Below are positions 36,232 through 50,251 of a stretch of 64,000 nucleotides of DNA, in pieces. The position numbers were made by a program, and so were the translations under genes. The notes under the pieces were generated by a model. It was given only the letters and a program-made list of their open reading frames with translations, was not told the origin of the DNA and did no database searches. Origin of the DNA: Paramecium tetraurelia (taxonomy: Eukaryota > Ciliophora > Oligohymenophorea > Peniculida > Parameciidae); contig NW_001799627.1 of assembly GCF_000165425.1 (NCBI RefSeq), positions 64,701-128,700 on the forward strand, given 5' to 3'. Within the stretch, counting starts at the first letter, position 1. Every line of letters begins with the position of its first letter.

Positions 36232-36883
36232 TCAATTATCAAGGTTTCTTAATTTCAGGTTCTCCTCTATTTCTATTCTGTCTAAATTGACTTTCTTATT
36301 GATTTTTGATGATACTGATTTCTCATGACTTTCATCTAATCTGCTATTGTTCAATCGAGCAAAGAAATCAATATTCAAAGAGTGGTTTCTTCAACATGGT
36401 TTCAAAGTGCTGTTTCTACTTAGCCAAAGTTTAAATAAACTAATGTTTATCTGCTTTTGTCATTCTAATAGGATTATAATTTGGCTTTGGTAGTCTATCA
36501 GTAAGATTGTGCATCTTTATGGAAACTCTGATTGTCTACAATAGCAAATTTGCAAATATATCCTTTTCAGATATGAGAACTATTATTTTTGATATATATC
36601 ACCACCATCTGCATATTCAATTGCAAAGCTAATAAAGATATTTAGAGAAAGTTACCATAAAATTTATTATTAATCCTCTAAAAACGCTTCTTTATTTTGA
36701 ATGACGTTAACATGTCTAACACTTGCTTGAATTCTCACTTCATTTAGAGCGTTTTATTTCTCCTATCAGAAAGCGACTGTAGTTCAACCTTTTTAGTTTT
36801 ATATTCCTATTGATCTGCAATTATCCTTATTTTATATAACTTTGAATATGCTCCTTCACCTAATAATTGATAACTTCACATAT
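36232..36883 (-). pseudogene. Broken NEK-family kinase gene
   Basis: The N-lobe is recognisable: SYQLLGEGAYSKLYKIRIIA, then KKVELQSLSD, then LNEVRIQASVRHVNVIQNKE and IEYADGGDIYQK, as in NEK kinases. There is no usable start: the only in-frame ATG is followed at once by TGA. A one-base frame change separates KKVELQSLSDRRNK from LNEVRIQ. Most of the C-lobe, including HRDLK and DFG, is missing; the sequence jumps to a NEK-like post-kinase tail (LPKPNYNPIRMTKADKHQ). Paramecium carries many NEKs, so loss of one copy is believable. It lies between the RING gene and the kinesin. Confidence 0.65.
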
Positions 36884-36942
36884 TTATATTAATGATAAAT
36901 ATAATCAAAAAAAATAGACAGAGAAAAGCACTTATTATAAAT

Positions 36943-38792
36943 TCATTTCAATTATTTCTAATATAAACTTCTCCTGCCAAAATTGGTCATTTCATCTTAT
37001 TGAACTTCCTCAAAATTTTATTGATAAGTCGATATCAATGGCAATTACCTTCCTTATGTTCTCTACGAATGCGCTCTGATATCTATTATAACGATATCAA
37101 GATACTTCGATTCGTCATTGACATTTATGAATCCTTATAATCTTTATTTGGAGTATCCCTGAAGTCTTTCTAAAAGTTCCTCTGAAATTGAGTCACCTAC
37201 TCTGGTAAAAATCCTGGTTCCTCCATCATCATAGTATTTTTCTTGATTGTCGAAGGTCGTTTCTAAGGAGACTCTCTCTGTTAATCTGGATCTCCCAGTC
37301 GTTCTCTTAACTCAAAGTTCTCCTTCTGTAAAAATTGAATTTCCCTATACATAGACTCACATTTCTAATTGATTTACTCCTCCCTTTCTCTCATTTCCTT
37401 ATTTGATAACAATAATTCTCTGACCATGTTGATTGAATCAATTAATCTATCATTGAATTAGGTATATTCAAATTTATTGGCATCCTCATCTGAAGACTCC
37501 TCCTCCAACAATCTCTGCTAATTTTATAATAGATTATCGAAATTGGTCCTGGTTTGTATATTATTCATATTTTGATTGCTATCTTACTTTTGAGCAATAT
37601 TGGATAAGAATTCGATATGCTGATTGGCCTTACTTAGTTCCTATTTCAAACTATTTATTTGCTATTTTAGATCATTAATGACTTTTAATTTGGGATCGTC
37701 GTTCTTAACTGGAATATTGGTGATGTAAGCTGCCTAAGTTAATGTCAATCTATACTTTTGTAGCATACTGCAATGTTGATACATTCTCATCGTAGAAGGT
37801 ATCTAAAGGTGCAATGCAAGCAATCATCAAGCAGAAACAATTACCTCCTATGGATTACTTTAATAAGCAAGTCAACTTTGAATCTCTATAAGGAGGAATA
37901 GTCTTATTATTTGTATCACTCAGAATTGCAATCACTTATCTCAAGGTCATCAAGGATTTATTGATCTCAATACTCTCCTTAGCCTGTCGACCTTCAGTCC
38001 CTGTTATACTGATTCTCTCTGATCCAGCCAAATCTACTAATTCTAACTTAGACGTAATGAAGGAATCTGGATTTTTGAGGTCTATGCTCTCTATTTTGAT
38101 TTCAAAGATAGAATGACTGCGAGATGATTAAAAATTCAATTTGTGACTTGCTGTTATTCTATTTCTGCTTCCCAATTTGAATAACTAAATAACTTCCTCT
38201 GCTGTTTTGCATTAATAAACAAATAAATTTTCAACTACGAATTGGTCCCTTACATTCCATCTCATTTTCAAACCACTAGCTTACACACTATAATTGGTTT
38301 TGGTTGTTTCTCCCAAAAGATCATATATTTTTTCATTGTAAATTTACAAATATGAACAATAGACTGAAAAGTCTTTTTATAGTGCATTTTATTTTATCTT
38401 ATTAAACAAACTATGAATTGTTTTAGGGATTAGGCCATCTTGCTTAACTGCAATTCCTTCTTCATCTCGTAACCCTTCCATGGTATGTGTTTTTCCAGAC
38501 CCTGTCTAACCATATGCAAAAACTGTCACATGATACCCGTCAATAACAGACTACACCAATTAATCTATTTCGCAACTCTTAAACACCTATTCCTAAGAAG
38601 CTGCTTCAGGTAACACATGATCGAATCTATTTGATTTATATTTTACTTATAACTCTTTTTATTTCTCTCTTCCTTTATTATTACTTCCTATCCATTGCAA
38701 TCAATTCTCGAGTTTAAATGGCCCTGTCTTTTTTCGTGATCCAACAACGGTCTTATTCGAACTGCCACTCGAATTTTTTATTGATTTTGCAT
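36943..38792 (-). CDS. Kinesin with N-terminal motor
   Basis: Motor domain from residue about 5: IRVAVRIRPLLDHEKR, the P-loop FAYGQTGSGKTHTMEG, switch I SSRSHSIFEIKIE, switch II LVDLAGSERISITG, then KSLMTLRQVIAILSD and IPPYRDSKLT. A coiled stalk and short tail follow, ending EEVQQDEMTNFGRRSLYQKQ. The intron 38627-38646 (20 nt) sits before the P-loop; others lie in the stalk. Stop TGA 36943-36945. ATP-driven microtubule motor. At roughly 600 residues it is short for a cargo kinesin. The subfamily is not assigned. Confidence 0.88.
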
Positions 38793-39173
38793 GTTGTTTA
38801 ATATAATTTAATATAAATTTAAATATCACATAAACACCAACTCTCTATAACTCCATTGAACCATAATACATAACCCTGATATCAATTTATAATGGAAACT
38901 ATAGAGTAATTCAAATTATTATTTCAATTTCAAATTATTTCTATAAGAATTAAATTACAATATTTTATATTTCCTAACTTTATACTATTATTCAGAACTT
39001 CATATACTTTTTGTATTTAAGTTGACTAGTTAATTTTTAAATGAATTGTTTTGATCAATTAAACACAAAAGAGTCAAGCATTGGAGGACATGATTCTTCT
39101 TAAAAGTGTTGGTTAAGAAATTATGAAAATAGCATTATAATATTATATAAAAGAAAAAAATAAAAATTTACAA
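38793..39173. other. AT-rich intergenic region with one doubtful small frame
   Basis: A plus-strand frame from 39042 (MNCFDQLNTKESSIGGHDSS, TGA near 39186-39188) could be a 48-residue protein, but it overlaps the end of the minus-strand gene at 39174. The rest is A/T-rich with nothing recognised. Confidence 0.3.
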
Positions 39174-39347
39174 TCAGGACTTGAATTTCATCAAGTAACG
39201 TTTGATGGAAACCATTTCTTCCAAAGCCTTTTAGTTCTAATCTTACAATACTCTGGCCTTTTAGAAGTATTCTTCTAATTTGGGTAATTTATAGGCAGAT
39301 TTTACTTTTTCTGGTTTCTGGGGATTTTGCTTTATTTATGGGAACAT
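39174..39347 (-). CDS. Small basic protein, 57 aa
   Basis: Intronless frame MFPQIKQNPQKPEKVKSAYK, then LPKLEEYFQKARVLQDQNQK, ending VSIKRYLMKFKS before TGA 39174-39176. Composition and the helical second half look coding. It begins 37 nt downstream of the NDR kinase stop on the same strand. It could be an independent small gene or, less likely, a 3' exon of the kinase. No family is recognised. Confidence 0.5.
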
Positions 39348-39384
39348 TATTTAATTAATATAATATATTTATATGTGTAATCTA

Positions 39385-40945
<1,561 letters not shown>

Positions 40946-41130
40946 TTTTAATTATTTATATAAAATTTATAATATATTTATATTAGACGTCTTATTGTAA
41001 TTTATTAAACCAATGTTTCCCCTTAAGAGTAGCCAGTAGTTATATCTCTAAAATTATATGATTATCATTCTTGAGGTATAATCTAAAAAAATACAATAAT
41101 GATAGTAATTCTAAAATTATTATTTTTTTT

Positions 41131-42135
41131 ATGAATAATTTATATTGTCAGAAGAAAAAAAGAATTCATGAAGTAACTTATGCATAAAAAGTAATCAACT
41201 CTGTTAAGCCAGACATTGAAAATATTAAACTTAATGAAAACTTATTTCAAGCTCAATAAATGGCTAGACATTCATCAACATTAATTAAAGATATTTAGAA
41301 GGATGTGAGATTGACACTAAAGAAATATGATTCATACGTTAGAATGAGTGAATCCAACAGAAGAATGACTGATAAACAGGTTAGTGAACCTACTAGGAGG
41401 TATTAGAGTGAGAGTCCCCCCAAATAACAAGAATCAACCGATAAAGAACTTGAGACTTTAAGATAATAACAAAGAATTCTAATGACTCTCCTTAACAATT
41501 TACAACAGTAAGAAAAACTAATAATTTCTTAATCCTTAATACCTGAACTACAGTCTAAATCCGTTATCGATAAAGAGTGGTTTGAATAGAAAACTAAATA
41601 ATTATAGTAGATCTAAAAAACATAAACTTAAATTGAAAATTCATCATCCAAGAGATTGGAGAAGAGTGATGTTATATAAATTGATCTAAGCAAAGTTAAA
41701 AGATCGCCTAATAGTAAATCTAGTTCTGCTTAACTTTTTTTTAGTCCAAATAAAAATCCTATTAAGAATTCTGTTACCTATTTTTAAAATTCCAATTCCA
41801 GCTATGCCAATTTGCATAGGAAACAATCTAATTCTCCTTAAAAATGGGGTTAATATGGAGTCATTAACTAATAAAAGTCTTAGACAAATTTGATTGTAAG
41901 CAAAAGGAATTAACAATGGAAACAAAGGGTTGACAATAAAATAAGGAATGAAGTAATGAAAAAGTAAGAGAGAGAAATAAAAGCATGCACATTTAAACCT
42001 AAAATCTTATCCAAAACACCAAAAAGTAATATCAACAGTAAAGAGACTTCAACAGATTTCAATGAACTAATGTTCCTAATTGACGATATCAATGAGTTTA
42101 ATGATAAATATAAGAGATTAACTATTAAAAAATGA
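41131..42135 (+). CDS. Hypothetical coiled-coil/disordered protein, 334 aa
   Basis: A single intronless frame: MNNLYCQKKKRIHEVTYAQK start, coil TDKELETLRQQQRILMTLLN, Ser/Asn-rich middle (KRSPNSKSSSAQLFFSPNKN), basic helix QQWKQRVDNKIRNEVMKKQE and TFKPKILSK. Stop TGA 42133-42135. The pattern CTFKPKI after a charged helix is common in ciliate cytoskeletal proteins. No domain is assigned. It ends 65 nt before the convergent PI4-kinase gene. Confidence 0.65.
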
Positions 42136-42200
42136 TTACAATTATTTATAATGTATATAAAATAACAATTCTGATTAAAAATAAATATTAGTTTTCATAA

Positions 42201-44454
<2,254 letters not shown>

Positions 44455-45525
44455 CTGAATTAAATAATCTTATATATTTATTAAAATTATTTCTGTCTAA
44501 CGATTCACAGGATGATACTAAAATTCGAATTTACTAAATGATGAGATTTAATCTGGAAAAACATTTAATAAGAAATCTAAACATTTAGAAATTGGATATA
44601 ATCAAATACATAGAGAGCCATTCAGATTCTTGATGAAGTTATTAGTCAAAATGCTTGATATTAACAATCTTTCCTAAGATATGTGCATGTGTGAAAAATA
44701 TAAAGAAGTTATTTTATTAGATTTTCCATTTATTCTTAAAACTAAATTAAAATAACAGCATAGAGTAAAGTGTTATTCCATATAATGTAGATAAATCATT
44801 AAAGTTAAGAGTGAATTATTAAATATTATTTATAAATCTTAATACATTAAAATTACTAAAATCTTATTGTTAGCAGTTCTTTGTAAACTTATTATTCTAA
44901 ATTTAGAATTTATAAAATATAGTTTCCATTTTTATAAACTCACTCTTATTCAGACTATATGCATTAAATATCTATGGTAGATGACTGAAGAATAGTATAG
45001 AATAGGAATGATCACATAAAGCCCTTGTTTAAGATCTTCAAGTTGTTGTTAGAATTTAATTTAATTTGTTTGGTAATATTAAATTTATTATAAAATATCT
45101 TTAGATATCATTATCGTAAAAGTAAAGAGAATTTGAAAGACTCTGTTAAACCTTCTCAAGATCCTCCAGTTAATGCAGGGCTGGGTTGGCTTTGAAGTGG
45201 ATACTGAAGAAATATGAAAACAAGGAATAGGATTTATAATTATTATATTAATATAATTATGCATTTAATCAGGATAATTAATTTATAATAATTAGAAATT
45301 TATAGATATAAAATATCTTTAAACATAAATAAAATATATGGAAGGAAGTCTTGGTATATGGATATTTACATATTTATTCAAATTGTTAATAATTTTAATA
45401 AACAATTCTAAAACCACAAGGATTTAATAAACAGTGATTCATGAATTTACACTAATTCTTGAAGCGATGAATCTAATTTAGAGCGCATATAATAAATTTC
45501 CAAGAATTGAAATCCATTCTAAAAC
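44455..45525. other. Gene-poor region, possibly degenerate coding sequence
   Basis: 1.07 kb between two divergently oriented genes. A plus-strand frame from about 44560 to 45140 has no TGA but has poor codon character and no ATG with good context. A short stretch MTEEQYRIGMITQ recalls the start of PI-transfer proteins but does not continue as one. I regard it as non-coding or decayed. Confidence 0.35.
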
Positions 45526-46506
45526 ATGTTGAGCGAAAACCCTATTATTCTCTATATGAAAAACCCAGATCCTATATTTTATGGGATGATGGATGATCTC
45601 GTGATTTAGACATTAAAAAAATAAAATGCAACAGTAATTGTAACTGAGTTGGAAGAATTAAGTTACATAATCGGAGAAGTATTCAATACACCAATAATAG
45701 GAATTTACATTTTTAAGAAATGGAGAACAAATATAATTTGATGCATTTTTAGGTTATGGGTATATGGCACCGAAACATTATTTGGATTATATGTATTTTA
45801 ATTTTGCAGCATATACTGCAGGAAAGACTACATTGTATTCTCCATTTACAGAAAATATATTATAAAACAAACTCTTACAATATGCAAAGTTTAGTGAAGG
45901 CTAAGTGCCATTTCCTCGTTGTAGTGCTTCATTCTCTGTTTAATAATTTAAATTAAACTTATCTCAATTTGAAAGCAAGGCAATAATGAAGGAGGTTGTC
46001 GGATATGAAGGAACAGGAGTGAAATTATCGAATAATAAAATTTAAAGTACAGAGATCTTCTGTAAATCTCTTTGGAACGGAGAGCAGGCTATAATATAAG
46101 ATTTTATGAGTGATTCAGTTGGTAGATCAATCAGAGTGTTAGTTATAGGTGGTAGAGCAGTCTCAGTAACAGAATTCTAGGATAATATTGTAACATACCT
46201 TAATTATCAAAGGATTTTAAATCTAATGGTTATAGCGATGATTTTAAAATAGAATCCAAGATGGATTGTTAAAAAAAGGAGGAGTACTTTAGATTGGCAG
46301 AAAAGACATGTTAAGCAATTGATCCAAATTTGACAATTGGAGGAGTTGATATCATAGATTCAAGAAAACATGGGTTGGTTGTTTTGGAAATCAATTAATG
46401 GCCAGAAATAACCTTTTCGGAGGATGTCACAGGATTGCCATTGTTTGATATTTTTGGCTAGGAATTTATAAGAAAAATAAAGCAGAATAATAGTGATAGA
46501 GTTTGA
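45526..46506 (+). CDS. ATP-grasp ligase, RimK-like
   Basis: Begins MLSENPIILYMKNPDPIFYG. The ATP-grasp core is visible as NKLLQYAKFSEGQVPFPRCS, IMKEVVGYEGTGVKLSNNKI, DFMSDSVGRSIRVLVIGGRA and LTIGGVDIIDSRKHGLVVLE followed by INQWPEITF, with the metal-binding Glu/Asn pair in LEIN. RimK-type enzymes add amino acids (often glutamate) to a carboxylate using ATP. Intron near 46191-46213 (23 nt, GTAACA...AAAG); at least one more near 45720-45755. Stop TGA 46504-46506. Substrate unknown. Confidence 0.75.
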
Positions 46507-46543
46507 CCTAAATGACTATATATGGTTATGTTGTGATATACAA

Positions 46544-47063
46544 TCATTACTTCTCTGGTTTTTTTCTGAACCATTTCCGCATATTATAAGCATTTTCATC
46601 ATCAGCATAATATTTCTCTTCTGTATCAAATGTTTCATAGCCCAATTTATCTCTATACAATCCTAAGGCTGCTCTATTCGACACTCTGACATGCAAGGAA
46701 ACATAATGAGATTCAAATATCTTGTCCATATCTCTGTGAGTGCTTTACATGACTTTATTTGCCAACCCCAATTTTCTATGTGTCCTTAAGACTGACAGGG
46801 ATGTTATATGTCCATGCTCTAACTTTGTACCCTCCTCATCTTCCTCATCTTATTTCGCCAATACGTACCCCACAATTCTACCACTATTCTAGTCAAAATC
46901 TATTGATGTTAATTACAATGTCTTCGGCAACATACAATAATGATTGCCAAACCATTCCGTGATACAAGTAATATTTGTATGTGTAATTTTCTGGCAAACA
47001 CCATAAATTGCAGTGTTACATATGTTATAAATCTTGCATTTCAGCTCTTCTTATTGATACCAT
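46544..47063 (-). CDS. NAA10: N-alpha-acetyltransferase NatA catalytic subunit
   Basis: About 163 residues, GNAT fold. [20 protein letters not shown] and [20 protein letters not shown] match the NAA10 opening (RxAxxxDLxxMQhCNLxCLPENYqmkYYlYH). HITSLSV-type sequence reads [20 protein letters not shown] with the acetyl-CoA loop RxxRKLGLA, and the end is [20 protein letters not shown] then [14 protein letters not shown]. It acetylates nascent protein N-termini at the ribosome with NAA15. One 28-nt intron, 46889-46916. Stop TGA 46544-46546; the gene starts only 26 nt from a divergent gene. Confidence 0.93.
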
Positions 47064-47089
47064 AATTTAATTAGAAATTATTATTATTC
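47064..47089. promoter_or_regulatory. 26-bp divergent intergenic gap
   Basis: Only 26 bp (AT-rich) separate the NAA10 start codon from the ATG of the coiled-coil gene at 47090. Any promoter for either gene must overlap transcribed or coding DNA of the other. Confidence 0.5.
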
Positions 47090-48987
47090 ATGAGAAGACC
47101 ATAAAGTGCATAAGTTACCAAAATCTTCATCAATCGACCCAAAGATGAAATTATAGAAACCAGACAGCAACTTAATTAATTAACTGATGAGCACAGGAAA
47201 ATTAAAACTCAAAACATGCAACTCAAAGTAAAAACTAAATAAATCTTCTTAGAGATAACTTATGAGATACGAGCATATCGACGAGAACCTAATTAATTCC
47301 TAATAATTATTAGGACGTGCTTCTGAACAACCTAGCATCATCCCTACTCTAAAATATAAAATAAGAGTCTAATAAAATGAAATTGATGTTTTAAGATAAC
47401 AATTATAGGCACAATAAAAACAAATGAGAGTCACATCAATCTAAGAATTATAATATCAAATCCAGCAATATCAAGAAGAAACTGTTAATCTTAAACAAAT
47501 GCTTGATGAAGCATTGAACATTAAAAATGAAACCTAAAAGTCTCAATATATTGGCTATTTGTCTAAAATCCAAGAATTGAAATTGGAAATCAAATAATAT
47601 AATCAGCTCTGCGAAAACCAATAAAGAGATATTAAACAATTGCAATCATAAATCAAATTGTAATCAGATCAATTATAATAATTAAATGCCGATAAAAAAA
47701 AATATGAAAATCAACAAAAAGAACCCTAAATATAAAAACAACAGCAAATGGAAAACTCCAACATATTCTCTAAATCAGTTGTAATCAAAGACCCAAAAAA
47801 AAGAGATGAAACTCCTGAATAATACTCTGGAAATGAAAACACTCTATTATCCTAATTACAAGAAAAAGAGAGAAAAATCCGAGATCTTGAAGAGAACCTA
47901 ACTAGTCTCAATAAAACTCACAATGCAAAAATTAATCAATAATTACAGTACATTGAATAATAGAATGCCCAATTAGGAATGAAATAGAATATCATCTAAA
48001 ATTTAGAATAAGAAGTCAATAAATTGGAACTCCAAATTAAAGACATCAGACTTAAGACCTAATAAATGCTGTAAAACAAGGTTTGTGAGGAAAAAGGCAC
48101 CTAAATTCCACATAAATCCAAATGGACTACCGAAGAAATTAAGGCCACCCTAAGATTTAGATTAAAGAGATCCATGATTGAATAGAAAGACGTATCGGAA
48201 TTCTTACTAAAAAAAGGGGATTAAAGATTCTTCTCCATTTAATCACGATTCTAAAAGTACCTTGATTTTTCTATCTAGATTCCCATTCAATTTGAATGCC
48301 GAACAATCTTACCACATTACTATGTTTCTGTTAACTGAGGAATCCCCATTTGGTTAGAGTACCTTGGAAAAAGACCTACCACAATCAGTACTCAAATCCA
48401 GGATATCTCACCTATTACCTTAATATGAATTAATGACTATTGAAGAAGAAGGATAGTTATTTTCATGCATCTCAAGAAAGCTTGTCAATAAGTTGAATCT
48501 ATTACAAGATTCTGTCAAATAGATTAAAAAAATTGAAAAGTAAATTTTGATTATTAATAAAATAGATCCAATATTAAAGATGGGTTTTGTCTACCAAAAT
48601 AATTATTAGAAGCATTTACTTATATTTTAGATAACTCCCTCTCTGAAAAGGAAGTTGAATACTTATATTAACTAAATTTTGAAATCACTAAATCCCCTAT
48701 TCTGATTAATATTTCAAGAATTGTCCAACTATTCTAAATGAAGCCAAAATCTGGAATTAGCAAAATCTGTAAGATTATTCTTTATATATTTTAAAGAGAA
48801 AGAATTATCGTTGTTTCCATCTACTTTGTTATTTTCCTACAATAAAGAAGCGATAGTGAAACCAAAAAGTAAAAGTCATTATTATCTAAGGACCATCGAT
48901 GCTACTTAATTAGAATGTCTCGCCTAAACAAAGTGTATAAGGGTAGCAAAGGATATTAAAATTAAATCAAGCCTTTTCAGCGGTTGA
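47090..48987 (+). CDS. Long coiled-coil protein (possibly continuous with the next entry)
   Basis: MRRPQSAQVTKIFINRPKDE start, then some 350 residues of coil (QYQIQQYQEETVNLKQMLDE, LQEKERKIRDLEENLTSLNK, LEQEVNKLELQIKDIRLKTQ). A globular part follows (WTTEEIKATLRFRLKRSMIE; AEQSYHITMFLLTEESPFGQ; AFTYILDNSLSEKEVEYLYQ), the last resembling EF-hand helices without clear calcium ligands. Introns include GTAAAA...TTAG (25 nt, near 47230), GTACCT...TCTAG (22 nt, near 48258) and GTTTTG...TTAG (26 nt, near 48585). If unspliced further it ends at TGA 48985-48987. A longer intron could instead join it to the Gln-tract protein downstream. Confidence 0.6.
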
Positions 48988-50086
48988 AGTAATACCAGTA
49001 ATTAAGAAGAAACCTATTTTCTCAATTTAATAAATCCTGTCTATTTAACTTGGTAAATAAAAAATTTATAAAATAAATTCAACTTAAACTGAAGAAGTAG
49101 AACTTGGAATTGATAAAAAAATGAAGAGTTTAGGAATAGAGAAGATTTTTGAGTTAAATTGGATACACAAGCTCTAAAAGGCTGATGTTGGTATTAGTTG
49201 TAGAAAGGAAGAATTGGTTATTATAAAATAGATAGATATTTCATATCATTTTAAAAAAGAATAAAGTAAATAAGAAATTCAACCTAATATTGAAAAAGAA
49301 ATTCATAATCAAATTTTTTAAGAAGAAAAAGTCGATAATAAACAAGGGGAGAAAGAAGTTACAGAAACTAAATAATAATTAAATTAAGACTAAGAAGAAA
49401 TTATCAATTAAAAAAAATAAGATATTCAAAATGAAGAAACTGTCAAATCAGAAGAAAAATAAGATTAGAATCATTAATCAGAATAATTAAAATAATAAGA
49501 ATTATAAGAACAATAAAATTAATAATAATTATTAAAGGAGCAACAAGAATAGTAAGAATTAAAATTATAATAGTAATAGGAATAACAATAAAAATAATAA
49601 TTATTATAAGAACAATAATAACAACAATAGCATTAATAATAACAATAGCAATATTAATAATAATAATAACAACAACAATAGCAATAATAATAACAACAAT
49701 AATAATAATAATAACAACAACAATAGCAATAATAATAATAAAAAGAATAGGAATAATAATAATAACAACAATAGCAATAATAATAATAACAACAATAGCA
49801 ATAATAATAATAACAACAATAGCAATAATAATAATAACAACAATAGCAATAATAATACGAACAATAGCAATAATAATAATAATAATAGCAATAATAATAA
49901 TATTAACAATAGCAATAACAATAACAATAACAATAATAAGAATTAAATTAAAAAGAAGAAGAAAAATAGGAATAACAATTAAGTTCTAGTGATTTTACTG
50001 AAAATTAAATTATTGGAAATATGGTAACTTTTTATTTGGATTAATTTATTCATAATTTAGAAGAAGTCAAGAATTAGTAATAATGA
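48915..50086 (+). CDS. Protein with very long polyglutamine tract
   Basis: A candidate start MSRLNKVYKG at 48915 splices (29-nt GTAGCA...TCAAG) into VEVIPVIKKKPIFSIQQILS. Then comes a mixed helical domain (MKSLGIEKIFELNWIHKLQK; ISCRKEELVIIKQIDISYHF), an acidic Glu/Gln/Lys region, and a nearly pure Gln tract at about 49611-49945. The end is NQKEEEKQEQQLSSSDFTEN and a short helix to TGA 50084-50086. With the standard code this would be riddled with stops; with TAA/TAG as Gln it is open. It may be the C-terminal half of the preceding gene. Confidence 0.6.
49611..49945 (+). repeat. Gln-coding TAA/CAA/TAG tract with 24-nt minisatellite
   Basis: About 110 codons, almost all TAA, CAA or TAG. Within it the unit CAACAATAGCAATAATAATA plus four bases recurs at 49766, 49790, 49814 and 49838, exactly every 24 nt (eight Gln codons). 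Occasional interruptions encode His, Tyr, Lys and Glu. The complementary strand reads as a long leucine run, which is only a shadow. Confidence 0.85.
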
Positions 50087-50251
50087 TTTTGAGTAATTCG
50101 TTTATATGAGTTATATACATAGATTTTTTATTATAAATATTATTATCTAAAGTCTAAATTATACTTCAATATTTTATTCAAAGTTTGTAAAGTGATTAAA
50201 AATTATAGAATTCTTAAATGATTTCAATATAATTACTTTATTTTTAATATA

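Noticed and set aside
45000-45060. MTEEQYRIGMITQ resembling the start of a phosphatidylinositol transfer protein
   Set aside because: The similarity does not extend beyond about a dozen residues in any frame, so it is probably chance or an unreadable remnant.
49604-49933. Minus-strand frame of about 110 leucines
   Set aside because: It is the complement of the plus-strand TAA/CAA/TAG glutamine tract, not a real protein.
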